From Trebonia sp. (GTDB lineage Bacteria > Actinomycetota > Actinomycetes > Streptosporangiales > Streptosporangiaceae), in contig JASHXJ010000197.1 in the NCBI GenBank assembly GCA_030043595.1, forward strand, positions 1 through 5,874: a stretch of DNA of 5,874 nt. Direction: 5' to 3'. Positions within the stretch are counted from its first letter, which is position 1. Each line of letters opens with the position of its first letter. Both the position numbers and the translations under genes were made by a program. The notes beneath the pieces are model-generated. The model was given only the letters and a program-made list of their open reading frames with translations. It had not been told where the DNA came from and did no database searches. Positions 1-5,449 of the stretch are shown here, in pieces.

Positions 1-446
1 GTGAAGGCGCCGTCGACGAGAATGAACGCCATCCGCGCCGTCTGCCGGCTGCGGTTCTCCCAGCGGTGGGCGGTGCCGCGCTGCACGACCACGTCGCCGG
101 CGCCGAGCGTGGTCTCGCTGTCGTCGAGGACGAGCACGACCTCGCCCTCGAGCACGATGCCGTAGTCCACCGACTGCGTCCGGTGCATGGGTGAGACCAC
201 CCCGGGCGGGAACTCGTTGATCCGGATCTTGGTCCCGTTCGGCGCAGGCGGGACCGCCAGTGCGCCGGTGGCCGGATCCGGCTCGCTCGCCTCGATCGGC
301 GCAGGGCTAGCAGCAGTGCTCCAGATCTCGTAGAACAGCGCCCCGTCAGGCGCGGTGCGGACCACAGGAACCAGGCCGTCGTGTGCGAAGACGGAGACGC
401 CGCGATCGTCGTGTCCGGTGACGACGCGCCGAGGGACAGTAGGCAT
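1..446 (-). CDS. Cupin-domain protein, 3' end outside the window
   Basis: Translation from the ATG at 446-444 gives 148 residues without a stop before the window edge. A cupin barrel is recognisable at about residues 72-147. The first cupin motif is MHRTQSVDYGIVLEGE (87-102), with H88 but a degenerate HxH pattern. The second is GDVVVQRGTAHRWEN (117-131), with G117, G124, H127 and N131; QRG stands where PxG is usual. Because one metal-ligand position of motif 1 looks replaced, catalytic metal binding is uncertain. The start is supported by GGAG (plus-strand 454-457) seven bases upstream. The gene is divergent from the FAH-family gene and shares its 135-base control region, so a role in the same pathway is likely. 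Small cupins of this kind occur in degradation clusters, but I do not know its reaction. Confidence 0.85.
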   Translation of the reverse strand, partial: MPTVPRRVVTGHDDRGVSVFAHDGLVPVVRTAPDGALFYEIWSTAASPAPIEASEPDPATGALAVPPAPNGTKIRINEFPPGVVSPMHRTQSVDYGIVLEGEVVLVLDDSETTLGAGDVVVQRGTAHRWENRSRQTARMAFILVDGAF

Positions 447-581
447 GCTTCAACTCCGGGCCAGGTCGCGGCGGCTTGTTCGCGATCTATCACAGCACGG
501 CGGCGCGCGACTATGCCTGGTATCACCGATAAGAATGAGACGAGCGGACACACCAGGCGCCCGGCGATCTATCGTCTGCTC
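447..581. promoter_or_regulatory. Divergent control region between cupin and FAH genes
   Basis: This 135-base region separates two divergent genes and is less GC-rich than its flanks. It contains the short inverted repeat TATC-ACC-GATA at 521-531 and two exact copies of GCGATCTATC at 482-491 and 564-573. These could be operator half-sites for one of the LysR regulators in the window, since LysR proteins usually bind AT-rich dyads. I could not assign convincing -35 and -10 boxes on either strand. The second copy lies only nine bases before the FAH start codon, where a bound protein or a leader structure could interfere with expression. The regulatory role is inferred from location and symmetry. 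Confidence 0.45.
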
Positions 582-1556
582 ATGCGATTCGCTACCTACG
601 AGCCGGCGGATGGCGCCGCCGAACGCTGCGGTGTGGTCGCCGGCGACATGATCCATCCGCTGCCCGCGGGGACGACGGTGCTCGCCCTGATCGACGCCGG
701 GCATGCCGCCCTGCTGGCCGCCGGCCAGGCCGCCATCCACGAGACAGCGGTCGACCCGGTTCCGGTATCCAGTGTCCGGCTGCTGCCTCCGCTCCGTCCC
801 CGGTCGATCCGGGATTTCGTCGCGTTCGAGGCGCACGTCGAGGGCGTGGTCCGCGCCCAGGAGGGTCTGTCCCAGGTGCCGCCCCCCTGGTACGAGGCGC
901 CTGCGTTCTACTTCACGAACCCGCATGCCTGCATCGGCGCCCGCGACGACGTGGCGATGTTCCCGGGCAGCGAGCGATTCGACTTCGAGTGCGAAGTGGC
1001 CGCGGTGCTCGGGAGCAGCGGCACCGACCTGACGCCGGAGGAGGCGGAGGCGGCGATCATCGGCTACACGATCTTCAACGACTGGTCGGCGCGGGACATC
1101 CAGCAGCGGGAAGGGCGGCTTCCGTTCGGTTTCGCGAAAGGCAAGGACGGCGCGCACACACTCGGCCCGTGGCTGGTCACTGGGGATGAGCTCGCGCAGT
1201 ACCGCAGCCGTGACGGGTATCTCGACCTCACCATGACGATCGAGCTGAACGGTCAGGTGCTCGGGCACGATTCTCTGGCCAGCGCCTCGTGGACCTTCGG
1301 CGAGATGATCGCGTACGCCTCGGCGGGCGCCATGGTCGCCGCAGGCGATGTCTTCGGCTCCGGGACCTGCGGCGGCGGCTGCCTCGCCGAGATCTGGGGG
1401 CGGGCCGGGCGCCGCGAGCCTGCGCCGCTGAGCCCGGGCGACGTCGTGACGCTGACTGTCGAGGGCATTGGCACGGTCAGCAATCGCGTCGTGGCAGGCA
1501 AGCCCGATGCATGGCTGCCCCCGGCGCGCCCGCGCGCCCGCGGCCCCCGCCACTAG
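582..1556 (+). CDS. Fumarylacetoacetate hydrolase (FAH) family protein
   Basis: This 324-residue protein has the FAH-superfamily layout: a small N-terminal region (about 1-70) followed by the mixed-beta catalytic domain. D78 and H85 are seven residues apart, as are the metal-ligand Asp and catalytic His of mammalian FAH. E136 and E138 (FECE) and D167 (in IFNDWSARD) match the remaining acidic metal ligands. Lysines at 186 and 188 lie in the FAKGKDG segment, and GSGTCGGG (259-266) matches the C-terminal active-site loop. Relatives cleave or decarboxylate C-C bonds of beta-keto or 2-oxo acids from aromatic catabolism; the exact substrate is unknown. I chose ATG 582 because MRFATYE is the usual family N-terminus; longer starts run over the cupin gene and its control region. 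There is no obvious Shine-Dalgarno site. The Pro/Arg-rich last 12 residues look non-conserved. Confidence 0.93.
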   Translation: MRFATYEPADGAAERCGVVAGDMIHPLPAGTTVLALIDAGHAALLAAGQAAIHETAVDPVPVSSVRLLPPLRPRSIRDFVAFEAHVEGVVRAQEGLSQVPPPWYEAPAFYFTNPHACIGARDDVAMFPGSERFDFECEVAAVLGSSGTDLTPEEAEAAIIGYTIFNDWSARDIQQREGRLPFGFAKGKDGAHTLGPWLVTGDELAQYRSRDGYLDLTMTIELNGQVLGHDSLASASWTFGEMIAYASAGAMVAAGDVFGSGTCGGGCLAEIWGRAGRREPAPLSPGDVVTLTVEGIGTVSNRVVAGKPDAWLPPARPRARGPRH

Positions 1557-1580
1557 ATCCCCCGCCACTAGATCCCCCGC
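1544..1580. repeat. 15-bp tandem repeat spanning the FAH stop codon
   Basis: The unit CCCCCGCCACTAGAT occurs about two and a half times with a 15-base period. The first copy carries the TAG stop of the FAH gene (1554-1556). Because 15 is a multiple of three, the second copy gives another in-frame TAG at 1569-1571. The array fills the narrow gap between the FAH gene and the end of the convergent SDR remnant. It may be replication slippage; I see no strong terminator hairpin here. Confidence 0.85.
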
Positions 1581-1586
1581 GGCGCC

Positions 1587-1733
1587 TCAGTACACCGCCC
1601 GTCCGCCGGACAGGTCGAACGCGGCTCCCGTGCTGAACGAGCACCGCTCGGAAGCCAGCCGCCCCACTACGGCGCTGCCCAGGCCGCCAAGCCCGCCAGT
1701 GACGATCGCTACACGTGAGTTCTCGCTGGTCAT
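1587..1733 (-). pseudogene. Internally deleted short-chain dehydrogenase remnant
   Basis: The frame encodes 48 residues. Residues 1-29 are the start of a classical SDR, with RVAIVTGGLGGLGSA carrying the TGxxxGxG cofactor-binding motif. The rest, CSFSTGAAFDLSGGRAVY, is a typical SDR C-terminal end (compare TGxxxxVDGG in its neighbour). An intact SDR has roughly 200 residues between these parts, including the catalytic Ser, Tyr and Lys, and all are missing. The join lies at about residues 26-31 (RLASER), where both N-terminal and C-terminal SDR segments often have a LA-containing sequence, so deletion by short homology is plausible. The reading frame is kept. The ATG is 17 bases after the stop of the upstream SDR gene with no strong ribosome binding site. 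It cannot be an active dehydrogenase; it could still be translated. An assembly artefact is the main alternative. Confidence 0.8.
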
Positions 1734-1750
1734 GAAGGAATCGCCGTTCT

Positions 1751-2461
1751 CTAGCGCAGGATGAGTCCGCCGTCCACGCACAGGGTCTGGCCGGTGAGCG
1801 CGGCGGCACTATCTGAGGCCAGGAACGCCACCGTGGCAGCCACGTCGCCGGGGACCAGCGTGCGGGGCAGCGCCTGGCGCGACCGCACGTCGTCGAACGC
1901 GGCGGCCGGTACGCCACGGCGGGCGGCTGGGGTGTCGGTCAGCCCCGGGGCGACGCAGGTGACGGCGATCCCGTCGGCCCCGTGCGCGATCGCGAGGGTC
2001 CTGGCCAGAGCGATGAGCGCCCCCTTGCTCGTCACGTAGGCGAGCATGTCCGCGGCGGGGGGTGCCCAGACCGTGTCGGAGACCAGCACGATGATCCGGC
2101 CGAAGCCGCGGCTGGCCATGCCCGGGACGAATGCCTGGGCCAGCAGCAGGGCCGCCTCCACGTTCACCGCCTGCACTCGCCGCCAGCTGGGCAGGTCCAC
2201 CGCGGCCAGGTCGGCCTTGTCGAAAGCAGCCGCGGCGTGCACCAGCACGTCACAGCGTTCATGCTGCCGGAGCACCGCCGCGGCGGCCGCGGCGACCTGA
2301 TCCTCGCGAGCCAGGTCTACCGGCGGGTCGGCCGCCTGGTCGAGGCTGACTACGGCATGACCCGCGGCGCCGAGTTCGGCCACGATCGCGCTGCCGATGG
2401 CGCCCGCCCCGCCAGTGACCACGGCCACCCGCCGGGCGGCCCGCGCGCTCGCGCCGGTCAT
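1751..2461 (-). CDS. Short-chain dehydrogenase/reductase, NAD(P)-dependent
   Basis: This 236-residue classical SDR has the Rossmann motif TGGAGAIG at 16-23 and an Asp at 41 after the second strand, which favours NAD(H). The catalytic tetrad appears complete: N100, S128, Y142 and K146 in YVTSK. PG at 172-173 and the C-terminal TGQTLCVDGG (223-232) are also typical. The usual NNAG motif is replaced by HAAA (75-78), a notable variation. It would oxidise a secondary alcohol or diol, or reduce the ketone; the substrate is unknown. Its ATG (2461-2459) overlaps the TGA of the upstream SDR gene as ATGA, so the two are almost certainly translationally coupled in one leftward operon. No independent Shine-Dalgarno site is obvious. 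The SDR remnant follows 17 bases downstream. Confidence 0.94.
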   Translation of the reverse strand: MTGASARAARRVAVVTGGAGAIGSAIVAELGAAGHAVVSLDQAADPPVDLAREDQVAAAAAAVLRQHERCDVLVHAAAAFDKADLAAVDLPSWRRVQAVNVEAALLLAQAFVPGMASRGFGRIIVLVSDTVWAPPAADMLAYVTSKGALIALARTLAIAHGADGIAVTCVAPGLTDTPAARRGVPAAAFDDVRSRQALPRTLVPGDVAATVAFLASDSAAALTGQTLCVDGGLILR

Positions 2462-3219
2462 GATGGGACGCCGTCGATGGCGTCGACGATGGTCTTGGTG
2501 CCGCCGTGCGAGGAGTGGCCGCCATCCACCGCGATCTCGGCGCCGGTGATGTACGAGGCATCAGCGGACAGCAGGAAGACCACCAGCGGCGCGATCTCTT
2601 CCGGGCGGCCCGGCCGGCCGAGCGGGGTGATCGCCTGCGACGCGGCGAGGAACACAGGGCTGGCGCCGGCGAGAATCGGCGTGTCGATCTGGCCCGGGTG
2701 GATGATGTTGACCCGGATCCCCCGCCTGGCGTATTCCAGGGCGGCCACCCGCGTCAGCCCGCGCAGCGCCCACTTGCTCGCCGTGTAGGCGACAGCGTGG
2801 TGCGCCGTGAGGGCCGCAACCGAGCCCACGTTCACGATCGAGGACCCGGGGGGCATGAGCGGGACGATGGCCTGCATGCCGAGCATCGGCCCCGTCAGGT
2901 TGACGCCGAGCGCGCGGTCCCAGTCGGCCACCGAGATCTCATCGAGCCTGGGGCGCATCGCGATGCCAGCGTTGTTGACCAGGCCGTGCACTGGCCTGCC
3001 GCCCAGCCAGTTCCTCAGGGCGTGCCAGTCCTCCTGCCGCGACACGTCCAGGTGCCGGTAGGCCGCGCCGAGCGAGTTGGCCAGGGCCGCGCCCTCATCG
3101 TCGAGCAGGTCCGTCGCGATGACCTCACCGCCTTCCGCGGCGATGGCTTCGGCCTCCGCCGCGCCCTGGCCTCGTGCCGCGCCAGTGACCACGATGGTTC
3201 GTCCGTCCAGTCTGCCCAT
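2458..3219 (-). CDS. Short-chain dehydrogenase, 3-alpha/20-beta-hydroxysteroid dehydrogenase-like
   Basis: The protein has 253 residues, the normal length for a classical SDR. It shows TGAARGQG at 12-19, D37 at the end of the second strand (NAD preference), LDV at 57-59, NNAG at 82-85, and the tetrad N107, S133, Y145 and K149 (YTASK). PG at 175-176 and TGAEIAVDGG (225-234) complete the pattern. The segments around HLDVSRQEDW and SYITGAEIAVDGG resemble actinobacterial 3-alpha(20-beta)-hydroxysteroid dehydrogenases, but this family accepts many cyclic alcohols, so a steroid substrate is not proven. I chose ATG 3219 because MGRLDGRTIVVTG matches family N-termini; the open frame extends 66 codons upstream into non-coding sequence and the LysR gene. 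It is the first gene of the leftward SDR operon. There is no strong Shine-Dalgarno site. Confidence 0.95.
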   Translation of the reverse strand: MGRLDGRTIVVTGAARGQGAAEAEAIAAEGGEVIATDLLDDEGAALANSLGAAYRHLDVSRQEDWHALRNWLGGRPVHGLVNNAGIAMRPRLDEISVADWDRALGVNLTGPMLGMQAIVPLMPPGSSIVNVGSVAALTAHHAVAYTASKWALRGLTRVAALEYARRGIRVNIIHPGQIDTPILAGASPVFLAASQAITPLGRPGRPEEIAPLVVFLLSADASYITGAEIAVDGGHSSHGGTKTIVDAIDGVPS

Positions 3220-3317
3220 GCTGAGACAGTACGAAGCGCTCAATCGGGGCAGGAAATAGCTTTTGCCAATCCCAGGTATGCGCCCAGGTATGCGGGTCGC
3301 GGCGGATCCGCCAGGCC
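3220..3317 (-). promoter_or_regulatory. Upstream region of the SDR operon
   Basis: These 98 bases lie between the LysR stop and the first SDR gene, both read leftward. The region is long enough for a promoter. On the minus strand a weak -35-like TTGGCA (plus-strand 3264-3269) is present, but I find no good -10 box at the right distance. A perfect 12-base tandem repeat lies just upstream of that box, about 52-75 bases before the start codon, a common position for activator binding. A perfect palindrome, GGCGGATCCGCC, occurs at 3301-3312 next to the LysR stop. Regulation of the SDR operon by a LysR protein is an inference. Confidence 0.4.
3271..3294. repeat. Perfect 12-bp tandem direct repeat before the SDR operon
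   Basis: CCCAGGTATGCG occurs twice with no spacer. A 12-base period is slightly longer than one helical turn, so proteins on the two copies would sit on nearly the same face. The position upstream of the SDR operon suggests an operator or activator site, but no family can be named from the sequence. Confidence 0.8.
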
Positions 3318-4244
3318 TCAGTGCTGGTGCGCGGCGGGGGTGATGGCGGGCGCGATGTCGCGGAGGATGCCGCGGAGCCAGCACAGCGCGGGGTCGCTGG
3401 AGCGGGCGGCGTGCCACCAGGCCGCCTCGATCAGCTCGACGTTCCCGAACGGGGGCTCCACGACGAGCACGCCGGCCGGGCCCGCCACCCGGTGCGCGAG
3501 GCGCTCAGGGACAATCGCCACCAGGTCCGTTCCGGCTACGACGAACGGCAGCGGCAGCCAGCCGACCACCCTGACCTGCACGCGCCGCCGCACCCCCAGT
3601 TCCTCGAGCACGCGCTCGGCCGGGTTCAGCCCGGAATGGCCGAACGACGCGGCCGCGTGCGGGAGCGCGCCGATATCCTCCAGCGACAGCCAGCCGTCCC
3701 GCAGCCGGGGGTTCCCCGGGTCGACGATGCACACGAAGCGGTCACGGAAGACCAGTTCGGACTCACCGGGAAACGCGAACCCCATCGGCGCGATGAGCAG
3801 GTCATGCTCGCGCAGCGTCCGGTCGCTCTCGTGCGCGTCGCACGGAATTGGCGACAGCTTCAGGCCCACCATCGGGGCCTCCTCGTGCACCCGGCGAAGA
3901 AGCGGCTCGATGAGCACGGTGATCGCGTAGTCCGACAGCGTGAGGCTGAACACCTGCTCGCTCTTCCCGGGCACGAACGCTTCGCTGCGCCCGAAGGCCA
4001 GGTCCACGAGCCGCAGCGACTCGGTCACCGACGGCAGCAGTGTCTTCGCCAGCGGCGTCAGGCAGTACTGGCGCCCGTCACGGACAAGCAGTTCATCCTT
4101 GTAGTGCCGCCGCAGCCGGCCCAGCGCGATGGACATGGACGGCTGGCTCAGCCCGAGCCGCGCGCCGGCATGCGTGACGTTCTCTTCCTCAAGGAGCGCC
4201 CGCAGCGTTATCAGCAGGTTGAGATCGACGCCTCCGACCGACAT
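3318..4244 (-). CDS. LysR-type transcriptional regulator (NodD/NahR-like)
   Basis: This 308-residue protein has the standard LysR length. The N-terminal winged helix-turn-helix covers about residues 6-65, with AGARLGLSQPSMSIALGRLRRH (26-47) forming the helix-turn-helix and DELLVRDGRQYCLTP (50-64) the wing. The remainder is a periplasmic-binding-protein-like effector domain starting near residue 97 (QVFSLTLSDY). Start and domain features (VDLNLL, LVRDGR, SDYA) resemble the NodD/NahR/LinR branch, which senses aromatic or flavonoid-like inducers; the inducer here is unknown. The ATG at 4244 puts VDLNLL at its usual place; upstream only a weak AGGG ribosome site is seen. It is transcribed toward the SDR operon and away from a close paralogue. 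Confidence 0.95.
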   Translation of the reverse strand: MSVGGVDLNLLITLRALLEEENVTHAGARLGLSQPSMSIALGRLRRHYKDELLVRDGRQYCLTPLAKTLLPSVTESLRLVDLAFGRSEAFVPGKSEQVFSLTLSDYAITVLIEPLLRRVHEEAPMVGLKLSPIPCDAHESDRTLREHDLLIAPMGFAFPGESELVFRDRFVCIVDPGNPRLRDGWLSLEDIGALPHAAASFGHSGLNPAERVLEELGVRRRVQVRVVGWLPLPFVVAGTDLVAIVPERLAHRVAGPAGVLVVEPPFGNVELIEAAWWHAARSSDPALCWLRGILRDIAPAITPAAHQH

Positions 4245-4319
4245 GGCCCTATGCTGACCGTGACCTGGGAGAATGTCACGAGGTATTTACCGGATCGTAA
4301 CCGTATGCGGAGTTTCCTC
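4245..4319. promoter_or_regulatory. Divergent promoter/operator between two LysR genes
   Basis: This 75-base region must hold control signals for both LysR genes. Two inverted repeats are visible: CGTGAC-N10-GTCACG at 4259-4280 and TTAC-N6-GTAA at 4287-4300. Dyads of this size are typical LysR autoregulatory sites. For the rightward gene, GTGACC (4260-4265) and TATTTA (4284-4289), 18 bases apart, are a weak promoter candidate overlapping the first dyad. For the leftward gene, GTGACA (minus strand, 4279-4274) is a good -35 match without a clear -10 box. Overlap of dyads with promoter elements suggests autorepression, as is common in LysR systems. Box assignments are tentative; the dyads themselves are exact. 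Confidence 0.55.
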
Positions 4320-5231
4320 ATGGGTGGCGTCTCATCGATCGACCTGAACCTGCTCATCGCGCTGGCGGCACTGCTGGAAGAACGCAACCTGACCAGGGCC
4401 GGCGAGAAGATCAACATGGGCCAGCCCACGATGAGCGGCGCGCTGGCCCGGCTGCGCCGTCACTTCGACGACGAGCTGCTGGTCCGGGACGGCCGCCACT
4501 ACCAGCTGACACCGCTGGCCGAGCGGCTGCTGCCCGATGTCCGTGAGGCCCTGCGCCAGGTGGAGCGGACGCTGGAGGCGCGACCGGAGTTCGACCCGGG
4601 GACCAGTACCCGGACGTTCTCGCTGGCCATGTCCGACTACGCGGTGGCGGTGCTCATCGAGCCGCTGCTGCGCCGGGTCCACGATCTCGCTCCCGGCGTC
4701 GGGCTGACGCTGCACCCGGTCCCGCCAGACCTGCACGAAAGCGACCGCGGCCTGCTGCAGCACGACCTGGTGATCGCCCCGCTCGGCTACCGATTTCCCG
4801 GCGAGTGCGAGGAAGTCTTCCGCGACCGTTTCGTCTGCATCACCGATCCGGCCAACCCGCGGCTGGCCGGGGGTGAGCTCACCCTGGCGGGCCTGGCGGA
4901 GCTGCCGCACGCCGCTCCCACGTTCGGGCAGCCAGGGGTGCTCAACCCGGCGGAACGGGCACTTGCCGAACTCGGCGTGCCGCGGCATGTCCAGGTGTCC
5001 ACGGTGGGCTGGCTGCCGCTTCCGTTCGTCGTAGCGGGGACGGACCTGGTGGCGATCGTCCCCGAGCGGCTCGCCCGGCGGGTCGCCGCCACGGCTGGCG
5101 TAGCCGTGCACGAACCCCCGTTCGGGACGGTCGACCTCATCGAGGCGGCGTGGTGGCATCCCGCCCGCGGCAGCGACCCGGCGCTGCGGTGGCTGCGGTC
5201 CATCGCCGCGGGAGCGGTCGCCGCGCGGTGA
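4320..5231 (+). CDS. LysR-type transcriptional regulator, paralogue of its neighbour
   Basis: The protein has 303 residues. Its winged helix-turn-helix spans about residues 7-66, with AGEKINMGQPTMSGALARLR at 27-46 and DELLVRDGRHYQLTP at 51-65. The effector-binding domain begins near residue 98 (RTFSLAMSDYA). It aligns over its whole length with the divergent LysR protein, and well over half the positions are identical; residues 229-251 differ from the neighbour at no position. The start is set by GGAG at 4309-4312, seven bases before ATG 4320; an in-frame ATG at 4305 precedes that site and is less likely. The helix-turn-helix recognition segments of the two paralogues differ (LGLSQPSMSIALG against INMGQPTMSGALA), so their DNA targets may only partly overlap. 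It likely controls the pathway genes; the inducer is unknown. Confidence 0.95.
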   Translation: MGGVSSIDLNLLIALAALLEERNLTRAGEKINMGQPTMSGALARLRRHFDDELLVRDGRHYQLTPLAERLLPDVREALRQVERTLEARPEFDPGTSTRTFSLAMSDYAVAVLIEPLLRRVHDLAPGVGLTLHPVPPDLHESDRGLLQHDLVIAPLGYRFPGECEEVFRDRFVCITDPANPRLAGGELTLAGLAELPHAAPTFGQPGVLNPAERALAELGVPRHVQVSTVGWLPLPFVVAGTDLVAIVPERLARRVAATAGVAVHEPPFGTVDLIEAAWWHPARGSDPALRWLRSIAAGAVAAR

Positions 5232-5235
5232 CCGC
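5214..5235 (+). terminator. GC-rich hairpin at the LysR stop codon
   Basis: GCGGTCGCC and GGTGACCGC can pair as a nine-base stem (one G-U pair) around a GCGC loop. The stem contains the TGA stop of the rightward LysR gene. No U-tract follows, so it is not a canonical intrinsic terminator. Terminators without U-tracts have been proposed in actinobacteria, and mRNA 3'-end protection is another possibility. Confidence 0.3.
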
Positions 5236-5267
5236 GCTGCTTATAGCTGGCATTGCGAATCACCATT

Positions 5268-5295
5268 TTGCAGGTCAGAAGCCCCCTCTTAGGAT
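5268..5295 (+). promoter_or_regulatory. Candidate promoter for the small ORF and VOC gene
   Basis: TTGCAG (5268-5273) and TAGGAT (5290-5295) are separated by 16 bases. TAGGAT fits the actinobacterial housekeeping -10 pattern well, while the -35 box is only a partial match. Transcription would begin near 5302, leaving a short leader before the GGGAGG ribosome site at 5319-5324. The region between the LysR stop and 5300 is relatively AT-rich, which supports a promoter here. Confidence 0.6.
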
Positions 5296-5329
5296 TTCCG
5301 GCAACTAACCGGACATCTGGGAGGCGGGT

Positions 5330-5449
5330 GTGACGTACAGCCCGGGCAGCCGCGCGCGCCCGTTCGCCGTGGGCATGGAGGCCGGGATCACCGGGCTCGG
5401 CTGCCAGCGAAGCACCTGCGTTCCTGAGAGGCTCACCACGCATGCCTGA
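5330..5449 (+). CDS. Small ORF (39 aa) overlapping the VOC start
   Basis: A GTG at 5330 lies five bases after GGGAGG (5319-5324), one of the strongest ribosome sites in the window, and opens a 39-codon frame ending with TGA at 5447-5449, eight bases inside the VOC gene. The peptide begins MTYSPGSRARPFAVG, contains an internal Met16 and two Cys residues (25 and 30), and has no membrane segment or known domain that I recognise. It is correctly placed after a candidate promoter. It may be a leader peptide coupling translation to the VOC gene. Alternatively it is the separated N-terminus of a once longer VOC protein: its end (PERLTTH, 32-38) repeats the VOC start (PERLITH), and the frames would join if one 22-base repeat copy were removed. 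It could also be a chance frame in GC-rich DNA. Confidence 0.45.
   Translation: MTYSPGSRARPFAVGMEAGITGLGCQRSTCVPERLTTHA

Noticed and set aside
381..581. 67-codon N-terminal extension of the FAH protein
   Set aside because: It overlaps the divergent cupin gene and the control region, resembles no FAH N-terminus, and ATG 582 gives the family-like MRFATYE start.
450..1568. 372-codon frame antisense to the FAH gene
   Set aside because: Arg/Ala/Gly-rich shadow translation of a well-supported gene; no domain recognisable.
1734..1781. GTG at 1781 as start of the SDR remnant
   Set aside because: It would lie inside the end of the preceding SDR gene and add 16 residues with no SDR similarity; ATG 1733 directly precedes the Rossmann segment.
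1982..2788. 268-codon plus-strand frame across both SDR genes
   Set aside because: Antisense to two SDR genes with clear motifs; composition is typical of GC-rich shadow frames.
3301..3312. Perfect palindrome GGCGGATCCGCC as a terminator of the leftward LysR gene
   Set aside because: The stem would be only four bases with a four-base loop and no U-tract; it may be chance in GC-rich DNA or a binding site, so I mention it only within the upstream-region entry.
3220..3417. 66-codon N-terminal extension of the first SDR
   Set aside because: It runs through intergenic sequence and into the LysR gene; the translation is Arg/Pro-rich and the SDR fold starts at MGRLDGRTIVVTG.
2506..3930. 474-codon plus-strand frame
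   Set aside because: Crosses an SDR gene, an intergenic region and a LysR gene on the opposite strand; no recognisable domain.
3321..4319. 333-codon N-terminal extension of the rightward LysR
   Set aside because: It is the antisense shadow of the leftward LysR gene; GGAG at 4309-4312 fixes the start at 4320.
4332..5159. 275-codon frame antisense to the rightward LysR
   Set aside because: Shadow frame; no domain and opposite to a clear LysR gene.
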